DNA of 15,557 nucleotides from Eggerthellaceae bacterium UBA5808 (GTDB lineage Bacteria; Actinomycetota; Coriobacteriia; Coriobacteriales; Eggerthellaceae), in the NCBI GenBank assembly GCA_002417975.1, contig DIDE01000092.1, positions 1 to 15,557 on the forward strand, in the 5' to 3' direction. Positions 1 to 7,265 of the stretch are shown here, piece after piece. Each line of letters begins with the position of its first letter. The stretch's first letter is position 1. Made by a program: the position numbers and the translations under genes. The notes under the pieces are model-generated. The model saw only the letters and a list, made by a program, of their open reading frames with translations. It was not told the origin of the DNA and searched no databases.

Positions 1-1148
1 ATCGCATAGGTTCCTGTTAGTTCTTTAAGAATGCCAGGTAGCATGTTGAATAGTACGCCTCCGGCAGCATAAAACACCTGATAGTTCTTGATATTCTTTA
101 ATAGATCTTCTGGATTAGATAGTTCAATCGACCAAATTGATGTCCCAACGCTTGCAAGAGATGAACCGAGTCCATACAGGATAGTTGTCGTAATGGCTTC
201 GGCCATGTTGTGCAAAGGAATAAGACAGCATCCAATTAATCCAAGGATAAGAATAGCAAAGAATAGTGCTGATCCTTTTTTACTACCAATGCGGTCAAAT
301 GTTTTTCCAACAGTGACCTTTCTGATAATGAGAAAGAATCCGGCTAAAGAAAGCATAGTGCCAGCAAAGATATGATCGAATCCTTCGCTGGTCATAAGAA
401 TAGATAGGTAGGACATTCCGCCAAATGCCATCATGCCAAATAAAAACATCGATCCATAGAGAGCATGACAGGTGCTTTTTGGAATAGTCTTTTCGTTGTT
501 ATGCTGTGTGCTGGTCTGTGCTGTGGATGTGGCAGGGGTGTCTGATGGGCGAGACTGAATGTCGAGATCCTCGGGTGAGTTCTTGAGGACTATAAACACT
601 AATAGTCCAATAACGAGTGATATTAGGGCTTCTACAAGGAATGACGCAGATAGTGAAATGCCATGTATAAGTTGGAGCGAGATAATGGGAACGATTACTC
701 CTGCAACACCTGTTCCTACCGATGCGATACCGACGGCTGTTCCTACGTCGTGCTTAAACCATCGTCTGAGTACGACGGTCATACATACCATTCCTCCTAA
801 TCCGTATCCTGCACCAGTGAAGATAGCTCCTATAATCATGGCTGGCATACCGTCTGCAAAACTATACGAAAAGAATCCAATAGCATTGAGCACGCATCCA
901 ATAGCTACGGCACAACGGATATTTACCAAACGGACAAACCGTGCTACTACCAACAATCCTAGTAACGATACGATGGAGCGAATGGCAAGCACTATAGATC
1001 CACCAATATCACCTACGCCTGGCAGGGCGACGATATAGGGTTGATAAACAGAAAACGAAGTACTTGGCAGACCAACATTCGAAAAAAGGAAAAGGAAGCA
1101 ACAAGCAGTGATCACCCATTCGTAGTGTGATCGAATTTTTGATATCAA
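1..1148 (-). CDS. MFS transporter, 3' end beyond the window
   Basis: This frame is open across the whole left edge: 382 codons are visible and no stop is reached. The protein is hydrophobic with about twelve predicted membrane segments. It has the major-facilitator layout: a first half containing a Gly-rich segment (GAGYGLGGMV) followed by a cytoplasmic RRWF loop, a polar Ser/Thr-rich central loop (about residues 195-230), and a second half with a KTFDRIGSKK loop. The substrate cannot be read from the sequence. The start I chose is a TTG at 1148, preceded 9 nt upstream by an AAAGAAG ribosome binding site (1158-1164); an in-frame TGA lies just before that site, so no earlier ATG is possible. 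A GTG a few codons inside is an alternative. It lies 131 bp downstream of the LysR gene on the same strand and may be its target or co-transcribed with it. The family is secure; the role is not. Confidence 0.85.
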   Translation of the reverse strand, partial: MISKIRSHYEWVITACCFLFLFSNVGLPSTSFSVYQPYIVALPGVGDIGGSIVLAIRSIVSLLGLLVVARFVRLVNIRCAVAIGCVLNAIGFFSYSFADGMPAMIIGAIFTGAGYGLGGMVCMTVVLRRWFKHDVGTAVGIASVGTGVAGVIVPIISLQLIHGISLSASFLVEALISLVIGLLVFIVLKNSPEDLDIQSRPSDTPATSTAQTSTQHNNEKTIPKSTCHALYGSMFLFGMMAFGGMSYLSILMTSEGFDHIFAGTMLSLAGFFLIIRKVTVGKTFDRIGSKKGSALFFAILILGLIGCCLIPLHNMAEAITTTILYGLGSSLASVGTSIWSIELSNPEDLLKNIKNYQVFYAAGGVLFNMLPGILKELTGTYA

Positions 1149-1157
1149 AATCGTTGT

Positions 1158-1164
1158 CTTCTTT
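1158..1164 (-). promoter_or_regulatory. Ribosome binding site supporting TTG start of the MFS gene
   Basis: AAAGAAG on the minus strand lies 9 nt before TTG at 1148. The in-frame TGA just upstream overlaps this region, so translation must begin at this TTG, at a rare ATT next to it, or at a later GTG. This site decides the start. Confidence 0.5.
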
Positions 1165-1279
1165 CAGAGCGGTATGCTTGCCGTTTGACTTATAAATTGA
1201 CGTAATAGATGTATTATCCTAATGCACCTATTAGGCAGCAGATACTTATGCATGGTTGGGTTGATAATGTCTGTATGTA

Positions 1280-2131
1280 TTAAACATCGCTAAGGTGCTC
1301 GATCGACAACATACAGAGGTCCATGGCATGTTTGTTTTCTTCATCCGTCATAAAGTAAAACGTTGCATGTGATGCCGGATCGTCAATGGGGATAGATACG
1401 CGATCGTTGCGTCGGTGAACCGTAATAGGAGCACTTGTTGCAAAGGTTAAAAGGTCGGATGTTTCTTCCATCTGTTGAAAGAGCACTCTATCTTTTTGTC
1501 GAACAAATGACGTATGGGGAAGGTGCTTGCGGCAGACGTTCCACCAAAATCCGATGTCGGCATAGATAAGAAAAGGCTCTCCATCAAGATCTTTAAAGCA
1601 CACGCTTTGCTTTGAAGCAAGCGGATGATCAGGCGGAACCATAACAGAAAGATGTTCTTCCATAAAAGGACAAGTATGAATGCCAGATGAGGATGTAGGA
1701 TTTGTTGTAATCGCAATATCTATCTCGCCATTAGTGAGAGCATCTTCGAGCTTTTGGGTATTCATTGTCGTTGAATCGACGATGGTCCCTGGGAAATTTC
1801 CGACAATAGTTGAAGTTAAGAACCAAAGAGGAGCAGGTGCGCAGGTGCCAATCCGCACGGTATGACCTTTATGCATTCGTTGTTGTAGCCCGTTTTTAAT
1901 TTTACGTTCGCTTCGAAGAATGTCTTGTGCATATTCGAGGGTGAATCGTCCAGTATCGTTGAGCGTGATGCTGTTTTTTGCGCGATCGAATAGCTTACAT
2001 CCAAGTTCGTCTTCTAAACGTTTAAGCGATCGAGAAAGTGCCGGTTGTGTGATATGCAACGAACGTGCAGCTTCGGAAACGGTACCGCATTTTACGATTT
2101 CTGAAAATTGGCGTAATTGATCAGTGTCCAT
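1280..2131 (-). CDS. LysR-family transcriptional regulator
   Basis: This 283-residue protein is the usual LysR length or slightly short. Residues 1-60 form the winged helix-turn-helix, with the family signature AARSLHITQPALSRSLKRLE (about 21-40) followed by LGCKLFDR. Residues 90-280 resemble the LysR effector-binding fold (VRIGTCAPAP..., then EIDIAITTNP and the PPDHPLA motif). The ATG at 2131 has an AAGGAGA site 12 nt upstream (2144-2150). The gene lies between the cytosolic flavodoxin (upstream, same strand) and the MFS transporter (downstream). Two inverted repeats in the flavodoxin/DUF4405 divergent region (2925-2966), one with a T-N11-A core, are good candidates for its binding sites. I infer that it controls the flavodoxin/membrane-protein genes or the MFS gene. 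The ligand is unknown. Confidence 0.92.
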   Translation of the reverse strand: MDTDQLRQFSEIVKCGTVSEAARSLHITQPALSRSLKRLEDELGCKLFDRAKNSITLNDTGRFTLEYAQDILRSERKIKNGLQQRMHKGHTVRIGTCAPAPLWFLTSTIVGNFPGTIVDSTTMNTQKLEDALTNGEIDIAITTNPTSSSGIHTCPFMEEHLSVMVPPDHPLASKQSVCFKDLDGEPFLIYADIGFWWNVCRKHLPHTSFVRQKDRVLFQQMEETSDLLTFATSAPITVHRRNDRVSIPIDDPASHATFYFMTDEENKHAMDLCMLSIEHLSDV

Positions 2132-2306
2132 TGGTTTTCTTGTTCTCCTTACTATTCGAATTTAGTATAGTGAGGAGAACGATTTACGCATGTAGACTGT
2201 CAAACACCATGACAATAAAAACATAGTGATCTATTATACAATTTCGATTTTCGGGTTCATCTTTGCAGGATTCTGTTTTACCTATGAGCTAGCTAGCTAC
2301 GGCAAG

Positions 2307-2810
2307 CTAGCTTACAAGCTTCTTAAGCCTATCTGCCCAACGATTAAGATCAGCTTCGTCTGTCATCATTGTGTCGCCACCATTTGAATCGAACCGGACT
2401 TCTAAGCTGCACGTACATGTAGCGTCTGGACACGCTTCTTCTATGTCGTTTATTACTGATCCCGGCCATCCGCCATTTGTCATAAAAGGAATTACGGTTT
2501 TTCCATTCCAGGTATGTGCATGCAAAAATGTTGTAACTGCAGGTGCCATTGTGTACCACCAGGTGGGAGTACCTATTGCAACGATATCGTAATCCTCAAC
2601 ATCGAAATCGATTGGATTAATGTCTGGCTCGAAGCCGGAATTTACTTCTTGCTGTCCCTGATCAACTGTTGCTTGATAGTCGTCTGGATAGGGGACTACT
2701 GTTTCTATTGGCGTGATGTCAGCATTTAGAGCTTTTTGAGCGATCTCTGCTATATGCTCTGTATTGCCGTTTGACCAACTGAAATATACAACGAGTGCTT
2801 TGTGTGCCAT
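2307..2810 (-). CDS. Cytosolic flavodoxin-like FMN protein
   Basis: This 167-residue protein has a short flavodoxin fold and no signal peptide. The N-terminus ALVVYFSWSNGNTEHIA (about residues 5-21) is the first beta strand plus the FMN phosphate loop (SWSNGNT). The GTPTWWYTMAP stretch (about 80-90) is the isoalloxazine-contacting loop, and IPFMTNGGWPGS (about 108-119) is a further loop characteristic of this flavodoxin family. It probably acts as a small FMN electron carrier or as an NAD(P)H/quinone-type flavodoxin partner. ATG at 2810 has an AAAGGAA site (2816-2821). It is a cytosolic counterpart of the exported flavodoxin encoded divergently at 3879-4613, with which it shares the ALVV(Y/F)FS start and the overall domain. 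The electron partner is not known from sequence. Confidence 0.9.
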   Translation of the reverse strand: MAHKALVVYFSWSNGNTEHIAEIAQKALNADITPIETVVPYPDDYQATVDQGQQEVNSGFEPDINPIDFDVEDYDIVAIGTPTWWYTMAPAVTTFLHAHTWNGKTVIPFMTNGGWPGSVINDIEEACPDATCTCSLEVRFDSNGGDTMMTDEADLNRWADRLKKLVS

Positions 2811-2837
2811 GAAATTCCTTTCACTAGAGATTCTTGT

Positions 2838-2865
2838 TTAATAGTTTGCTCGTATGCCATCTCAA
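2838..2865 (-). promoter_or_regulatory. Candidate promoter of the cytosolic flavodoxin
   Basis: On the minus strand TTGAGA (2860-2865) and TATTAA (2838-2843) are separated by 16 bp, and the predicted transcription start lies about 20 nt before the flavodoxin ATG. The match is moderate and comes from the sequence alone. Confidence 0.4.
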
Positions 2866-2924
2866 TGTACAATGCTATATTCGCAATGAGCTATGCACAC
2901 TTTGCCTAGTGGGGCGAAAGACAG

Positions 2925-2945
2925 ATCGTAGTATTTCACTACGAT
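2925..2945. promoter_or_regulatory. Inverted repeat, candidate LysR operator (distal site)
   Basis: ATCGTAGT and ACTACGAT form a perfect 8-bp inverted repeat around ATTTC. The central part reads T-N11-A (T2929, A2941), the hallmark of LysR-type recognition sites. Its centre (2935) lies about 61 bp upstream of the likely transcription start of the divergent DUF4405 gene, the usual place for the high-affinity LysR site. Assignment to the LysR protein encoded nearby is inference. Confidence 0.6.
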
Positions 2946-2947
2946 TC

Positions 2948-2966
2948 ATTGAAGTGTACGTTCAAT
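2948..2966. promoter_or_regulatory. Second inverted repeat overlapping the -35, candidate activator site
   Basis: ATTGAA (2948-2953) and TTCAAT (2961-2966) are perfect inverted repeats with a 7-bp spacer. The right arm coincides with the proposed -35 hexamer. The centre lies 22 bp (about two helical turns) from the first inverted repeat, so both would face the same side of the DNA. Confidence 0.5.
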
Positions 2967-2989
2967 AAAGTTAAATAAATTGATATAAT
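2961..2989 (+). promoter_or_regulatory. Extended -10 promoter for the DUF4405/flavodoxin genes
   Basis: TTCAAT (2961-2966) is followed, after 17 bp, by TATAAT (2984-2989), which is preceded by TG-N, giving an extended -10. The perfect -10 with a weak -35 fits a promoter that needs an activator. Confidence 0.65.
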
Positions 2990-3064
2990 AACGCCATTGC
3001 GTGATGAAATACGTTGATGTCAGAGATAGCTTGTCTTCGCTTATGTCTGGAGAGGGATATTCCT

Positions 3065-3535
3065 ATGACGCATTCAAACAATCAAGTACAAAAAACGGTG
3101 GTTGACTGTGTACTAGCGGTAATTGTTATAGTGCAGCTACTTGGCGTGCTCTTTCCTAATAAGGTACATCATTATGTGGGTATCTTATTTTGTATATGCT
3201 TAATCATTCATATTATTCAGCACCGTGCTTGGCTTAGAGCGCTTACTAAAGGGCATTGGACGTCAAAGCGGATTGTGGGGACGTGCGTTAATCTTGCCAC
3301 TATGGTATCTGCAATTACTCTAGGGGCAAGTGGATTCTTTGTCCAAGGTTCTGCGCGCCGAGTCTTCAAGACGATACTGCAAGGTCAAGTCTTGCCTATT
3401 GAAAGCTGCGTTCATCTTACATTAGTGATTATTACTGTTTGCTTGGTCTTACTTCATGTTGGATTACAAGTACCTCGTATAGTGCGGTGTCTAAAAAGCA
3501 ATAAAACTAAGAAGAACGTTGCCCCGGACGCTTAG
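3065..3535 (+). CDS. Small DUF4405-like membrane protein, probable two-haem b-type cytochrome
   Basis: This 156-residue protein has four predicted membrane helices (about 11-29, 36-52, 70-92, 115-135). Helix 2 carries His35 and His49 and helix 4 carries His117 and His131. Each pair is spaced 14 residues, the arrangement that ligates two stacked haems in cytochrome b-like four-helix bundles. The VHHYVGI...IIHIIQHRAW segment matches the DUF4405 family pattern. I chose ATG 3065 because GGAGAGGG lies 8 nt upstream (3049-3056); the longer frame from TTG 3014 or ATG 3017 has no comparable site. It is divergent from the cytosolic flavodoxin and upstream of the exported one, so a role in passing electrons across the membrane is inferred. 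Haem binding is inferred from spacing only. Confidence 0.8.
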   Translation: MTHSNNQVQKTVVDCVLAVIVIVQLLGVLFPNKVHHYVGILFCICLIIHIIQHRAWLRALTKGHWTSKRIVGTCVNLATMVSAITLGASGFFVQGSARRVFKTILQGQVLPIESCVHLTLVIITVCLVLLHVGLQVPRIVRCLKSNKTKKNVAPDA

Positions 3536-3630
3536 TTGGATGTTGCTCGCACATGACCTAACGTGTTCGATAGATAGGCACTAGATTCATCACTATTTAT
3601 GAGCTTGTCTTTTATTTAATTCTTTATATT

Positions 3631-3798
3631 TTAAGGGTAAAGCCACTCTTTGTGTTCATTAGTGGCATAAGCGTCTGATGTTCCAAAAGCGACCATTGAA
3701 CGCGGAATTCTTACTTGTAATAATTTTTGTAAGGTATCAACGAGCATCTTGATCGTTGCCTTATTTGCCTTGCGCGTGCAGTGCTTCAGGCTGCTGCG
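3631..3798 (-). pseudogene. Possible C-terminal gene remnant in the 343-bp intergenic gap
   Basis: The gap between the first membrane protein and the exported flavodoxin contains a minus-strand frame open for 55 codons, entered after a TGA (3799-3801) and ending in TAA at 3631-3633. It reads like protein sequence: an amphipathic stretch (NKATIKMLVDTLQKLL) followed by RIPRSMVAFGTSDAYATNEH and a short tail. An internal ATG at 3747 would give 38 residues but has only a poor ribosome binding site. I do not recognise the family. It may be a decayed 3' end of a lost gene, or chance. The rest of the gap (3536-3630 and 3799-3860) shows no clear gene or terminator. Confidence 0.25.
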
Positions 3799-3878
3799 TC
3801 AGCGTTTGTGGGGCTATAAAGACTAAACCCCCATGCTATATCGCTGATTGTGCAAGAAATTTCTAAGGAAGGTTGGAT

Positions 3879-4613
3879 ATGCAGATAACTCATTTTCCGT
3901 CGTCTTCCATCTCGAGGCGTTCGTTTATCAGTAGTGGCGTATTGTTTGGTACTTCTGTTGTCCTATCCGGTCTTTCAGGGTGTGCCCAATCGCCTTTTAA
4001 CGGAGCAAATGAATCAACTACGACACAAGGAGATACAGCAGTGACAACATTAGAATCGGGCCAATCAACATTAGGCGCAGTTAATAATGTGAAAAATAAA
4101 GCGCTTGTCGTTTTCTTTTCTCGCGCTGGACAAAATTACACAACACATGGCTATGTTGACCGTGGTATAGGAAATACTGAAGTAATGGCTGGTTACATAT
4201 CCGATGCTCTTGGATGTGATGTCTTTAAAATTGAACCTAGTGTGGCGTATCCGACTGATTATGAAGCGACATTGCCAATAGCTCAGGACGAACAAGATAG
4301 TGATGCACGGCCAGCTATTGATAATCTTACTGACCTTCCGAATCTTGATGCTTACGATACTCTTTTGGTAGGTAGTGGTATTTGGTGGGGAAAACCACCT
4401 ATGATTATGCGTACATTTCTAGAGAGTATTGATACAAAAGGTAAAACGATCGTTCCTTTTACTACAGAAGCAGGGAGCGGTTTAGGCAGCGCAATTGTCG
4501 ACTATGCGAACTCATGTCCGGATGCAAAGATATCTGGTAGTGGGTTGTCGGTTTCTGGTGAACATATAGAATCCGAGGGCGATCAAGTGCGCAAATGGGC
4601 AAAAAACTTATAG
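3879..4613 (+). CDS. Tat-exported lipoprotein flavodoxin
   Basis: The 244-residue product starts at ATG 3879, 6 nt after AAGGAAGG (3865-3872). Residues 12-16 (SRRSF) are a twin-arginine motif, followed by a hydrophobic stretch and a lipobox LSGC at 32-35, so Cys35 should be lipidated and the protein anchored outside the membrane. A Ser/Thr-rich linker (about 36-70) leads to a flavodoxin domain of the Flavodoxin_4 type (about 73-244). This has FFSRAGQNY, then GNTE (98-101) for the FMN phosphate, and GSGIWWGKPP (165-174) at the flavin ring. Export by Tat fits a protein folded with its FMN before translocation. It lies between two His-pair membrane proteins, with only 6 bp to the downstream one, which suggests those feed it electrons. 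The final acceptor is not visible here. Confidence 0.9.
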   Translation: MQITHFPSSSISRRSFISSGVLFGTSVVLSGLSGCAQSPFNGANESTTTQGDTAVTTLESGQSTLGAVNNVKNKALVVFFSRAGQNYTTHGYVDRGIGNTEVMAGYISDALGCDVFKIEPSVAYPTDYEATLPIAQDEQDSDARPAIDNLTDLPNLDAYDTLLVGSGIWWGKPPMIMRTFLESIDTKGKTIVPFTTEAGSGLGSAIVDYANSCPDAKISGSGLSVSGEHIESEGDQVRKWAKNL

Positions 4614-4619
4614 GAACAC

Positions 4620-5324
4620 ATGAATCGCAAAATTATTATGCCGTCGGTGCGTACTAATACACATCACTTAATCAAACGGGCGATGTGTATGTTGCTCGAT
4701 TGCGCATTGTACGTGCTATATATTCTGCTGATGGCTTCGGCTTTGTGGCTACGAGAGATTCATGAATGGCTTGGCATTGCGTTTTTTGCATTGTTAATCA
4801 TTCATCTTGTGCTCAACCGTGGACATATTATGCGGTTTAACAAGAAGCATATCGTTTCAACATGCTTCAACGGTGCTTTGCTTATTTGCATAGCGGGTCA
4901 ATTGATCAGCAGCCTAGTTCTTTCGCGGTACGCGTTGGGGTTTCTCCCTATCATATTTGGAACGTCATGGGCTCGTCCAATGCATATGCTGTGTTCAAAC
5001 TGGGGATTTGTACTTATGTCTGTGCATATAGGATTTCATATGCACAGATTATGCGGACTGTTTAGATGTGATTCGAAGAGTATCAAGTATTCTAAAGTTG
5101 TTCGAGCGTTGTGGTTAGTTGTCGCTTTTTTTGGCATATGGTCTTTCATCCAGCTCAATGAGGCATCGTATTTGTTTATGCAGGTTGGGTTCGCGTCTAC
5201 CAATATAAATGTGCCGTTATCTTATATGATTATCCAATACGTTTCTATAAGTGTGCTTATTACTGGACTGGCACATTATCTTGTTTTGATCGTGCGCCAT
5301 TTTTATAGAGCGTGCAACGTTTAA
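4620..5324 (+). CDS. DUF4405-like membrane protein, probable b-type cytochrome
   Basis: The product is 234 residues with about six hydrophobic helices. The first four repeat the plan of the upstream 156-residue protein: IHEWLGI...IIHLVLNRGHI has His48 and His62, and MHMLCSNWGF...SVHIGFHMH has His122 and His136, both pairs 14 residues apart. Two more helices (about 163-180 and 200-225) are added at the C-terminus. The start at 4620 is 6 bp after the stop of the exported flavodoxin, with AGGA (4612-4615) overlapping that stop, so the two are translationally linked. I infer a membrane haem protein that reduces, or is reduced by, the flavodoxin lipoprotein. Haem ligation is inferred from His spacing and is not demonstrated. 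Confidence 0.8.
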   Translation: MNRKIIMPSVRTNTHHLIKRAMCMLLDCALYVLYILLMASALWLREIHEWLGIAFFALLIIHLVLNRGHIMRFNKKHIVSTCFNGALLICIAGQLISSLVLSRYALGFLPIIFGTSWARPMHMLCSNWGFVLMSVHIGFHMHRLCGLFRCDSKSIKYSKVVRALWLVVAFFGIWSFIQLNEASYLFMQVGFASTNINVPLSYMIIQYVSISVLITGLAHYLVLIVRHFYRACNV

Positions 5325-5390
5325 AGACACATTCAGAGAAATGATTGAAGGAAATGATTGCTTAATATGTTGTACTAGCTACTTCCACTA

Positions 5391-6860
5391 CTACGATATT
5401 CCAAATAAGTTGGTGAGTAGCACAATTATAGGCAGGACAATAATTGTCTTTTCAAGAAACAGCAGCAGCAAGTGATGGAACTTCAAAGGGAGCTTTGATG
5501 TGATCATGATCGTTCCCACTTCGGTCATATAGACGATTTGTACTAGTGACAAAATGCCAATGATGAACCGAGTTTTAAATGAGGTAATTCCTGCGCATAC
5601 GACGGCGGGGATAAGCATATCAACAAAGCCCACAATTGTTCCCGGTGCAGCCTCGAACGCCTCTGGAACTCCCAATAACTGCAGGTAATAGGCGAATGGC
5701 ATCGAAAGCCAATTGAATATTGGTGTGTAATTAGCAAGAATAAGAGCGATGGTTCCGTAGCACATGACCGTTGGCGTCAGCATAAAAATAATATTGCCGA
5801 ATACTTCGAATCCTTGTTTAATAACGTCTTGTGCCGAGGGTGCTTTTGAGGCGGTATCGCAGGCGAGATGAAGCGCCCATTTGAATCGATGCCCTTGCGG
5901 AGATGTTGATTCTTTAATCTGCTTTCCTGTTTTTTCGTAATAGGTGTTGGGGAATTTTGATAATAGTGGAATACGGCACATGATAATGACCGACAGAATA
6001 CCAGTGATGCATAGGATGAGGTAGAACAGGAAGAACTGGGAATCAACACCGAGCATTGCTGAGATAACAAGGCAAAACGGCAACGAAGCTGCCGAAAAGC
6101 AAGTGGCGATCTCTATAGCTTCGCGGGCTGTGTAAAATCCCCATTCATACTGTTGAGTTGTCAGTACAACGCCGACATTGCAATTGCCTACCCATGATGC
6201 GAGAAGATCGACGGTAGCACGGCCTGGGATCTTAAATAACGGACGCGTAAAATTTTTGAGCAGTGTTCCGATGAATTCCATGATTCCATACTGCATGAGC
6301 AATGGAATCAAAAATGATGCAGCAAAGAACCATGCAATCAATGTTCCGAGCAGGTCAAACATAGTTTGTCCGGTGTCTTCGGCAATGATGGCATCGGGTC
6401 CAATATGCAAAAGGCACATAAGGGCGACGGCAGCTCCTACAATGCGTACCACAAGATAGAACGGAGTAATGTCAAACATCTTGCTCATAAAGCCATCGGC
6501 TTTAAGTTTGGGATGTGCAATTTTTACTACAACGGAAATAAGTGCGCTTGCTGTTATAACGCCACATACAAGTGTTGAAGCGATGGGAGCTATAAGATCG
6601 GCTAAGAATTCGGAGATAATTCCGAGCGGAATATTCATCTGATTTTGGTACCAAACAGGGCAAAGAAAAATGAACATACCGATTGCAGAGGGGATTAAAA
6701 AGTGCAGCACTTCGTGTCTGGTCGGCGTTGGGATAGTCTTTGGCGATTGTATAGGACTAGATTGTGCTGCTGATGTTGTAACCGATGTAGGTTCTGCTGC
6801 TGATTCGCAGTCAGCTGTCGATGCTGACATCGTTGCTGATTCGTATCTACTATCATCCAT
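5391..6860 (-). CDS. YjiH-family membrane protein (nucleoside-recognition/Gate domain)
   Basis: This is a 489-residue integral membrane protein with roughly ten hydrophobic helices. The N-terminal 45 residues are polar, rich in Ser/Thr/Ala, and cytoplasmic or disordered. The core carries features typical of YjiH-like Gate-domain proteins: VLHFLIPSAIGMFIFLCPV near the start, the conserved VGNCNVGVVLTTQQY region in the middle, and a second half with PGTIVGFVDMLIPAV. I chose ATG 6860, 7 nt after a strong AAGGAG (6868-6873), rather than the TTG at 6920. The family is a set of poorly characterised transporters. Its position next to pucR and the carbamoyltransferase cluster suggests it may carry the pathway's substrate or product. 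It converges with the membrane-protein gene ending at 5324, and I see no strong hairpin in the 66-bp gap. Confidence 0.82.
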   Translation of the reverse strand: MDDSRYESATMSASTADCESAAEPTSVTTSAAQSSPIQSPKTIPTPTRHEVLHFLIPSAIGMFIFLCPVWYQNQMNIPLGIISEFLADLIAPIASTLVCGVITASALISVVVKIAHPKLKADGFMSKMFDITPFYLVVRIVGAAVALMCLLHIGPDAIIAEDTGQTMFDLLGTLIAWFFAASFLIPLLMQYGIMEFIGTLLKNFTRPLFKIPGRATVDLLASWVGNCNVGVVLTTQQYEWGFYTAREAIEIATCFSAASLPFCLVISAMLGVDSQFFLFYLILCITGILSVIIMCRIPLLSKFPNTYYEKTGKQIKESTSPQGHRFKWALHLACDTASKAPSAQDVIKQGFEVFGNIIFMLTPTVMCYGTIALILANYTPIFNWLSMPFAYYLQLLGVPEAFEAAPGTIVGFVDMLIPAVVCAGITSFKTRFIIGILSLVQIVYMTEVGTIMITSKLPLKFHHLLLLFLEKTIIVLPIIVLLTNLFGIS

Positions 6861-7013
6861 AGCAAGACTCCTTGCGGGAAGGCTTATAGCATGCATAAAT
6901 GCTTTGTCCCACACCGACAATATGGTGGGGAGTTTGTGAACCTTTGCGACATGCTCTGAGGCTGCTGCGCGGCAACCCTATAAACAGCCGATAGGCTCTT
7001 GCTGGATGTGGCT

Positions 7014-7019
7014 AGTATA
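7014..7019 (-). promoter_or_regulatory. Candidate -10 for the YjiH gene
   Basis: TATACT on the minus strand lies about 155 nt before the YjiH ATG. No convincing -35 is seen at 16-18 bp (TTTACA occurs 20 bp away), so this is weak. Confidence 0.25.
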
Positions 7020-7081
7020 GCATCGCACTATTACAGGTGTGTAAAAAATATCATCTTAGATGAAGAATAGTTGCGATAAGG

Positions 7082-7130
7082 AAAGCAACACGGTATGCCA
7101 TGTTGCATGTTGCATGTTGCATGTTGCTTT
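7082..7130. repeat. Four tandem CATGTTG heptamers inside a 9-bp inverted repeat
   Basis: CATGTTG is repeated four times without interruption at 7099-7126. The block is bracketed by AAAGCAACA (7082-7090) and TGTTGCTTT (7122-7130), a perfect 9-bp inverted repeat whose right arm overlaps the last heptamer. It lies in the 405-bp divergent region between YjiH and pucR, 140 bp before pucR. Short heptamer tracts can change copy number by slipped-strand mispairing. Confidence 0.8.
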
Positions 7131-7211
7131 GCTCGTGTGCGCCAAAGCTGTTGGACCTATTTCGTTTAGGTAAATTATGGAGCCGCAAATCATTGCTTCG
7201 ACAGGAAATCG

Positions 7212-7240
7212 TGTCATTGAATGCCAGCTTGGTTTAGAAT
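7212..7240 (+). promoter_or_regulatory. Candidate promoter of pucR-type gene
   Basis: TAGAAT (7235-7240) is a good -10. TGTCAT (7212-7217) lies 17 bp upstream but is a poor -35, which would fit activator dependence or a wrong call. The transcript would have a short leader of about 19 nt before the ATG. Confidence 0.3.
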
Positions 7241-7265
7241 AGCGACACCGAGGGAAGGTGCGTTT

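Noticed and set aside
88..1038. Two plus-strand open frames (88-375 and 559-1038)
   Set aside because: They are antisense shadows of the minus-strand MFS transporter, whose translation is clearly a membrane transporter.
2287..2312. AGCT tandem palindrome at the flavodoxin stop codon as a terminator
   Set aside because: The 8-bp arms can pair but are self-complementary in several registers, and no T tract follows on the minus strand.
6908..6930. CACC/GGTG hairpin in the YjiH leader
   Set aside because: Only four pairs plus two after a mismatch; too weak to call a regulatory structure.
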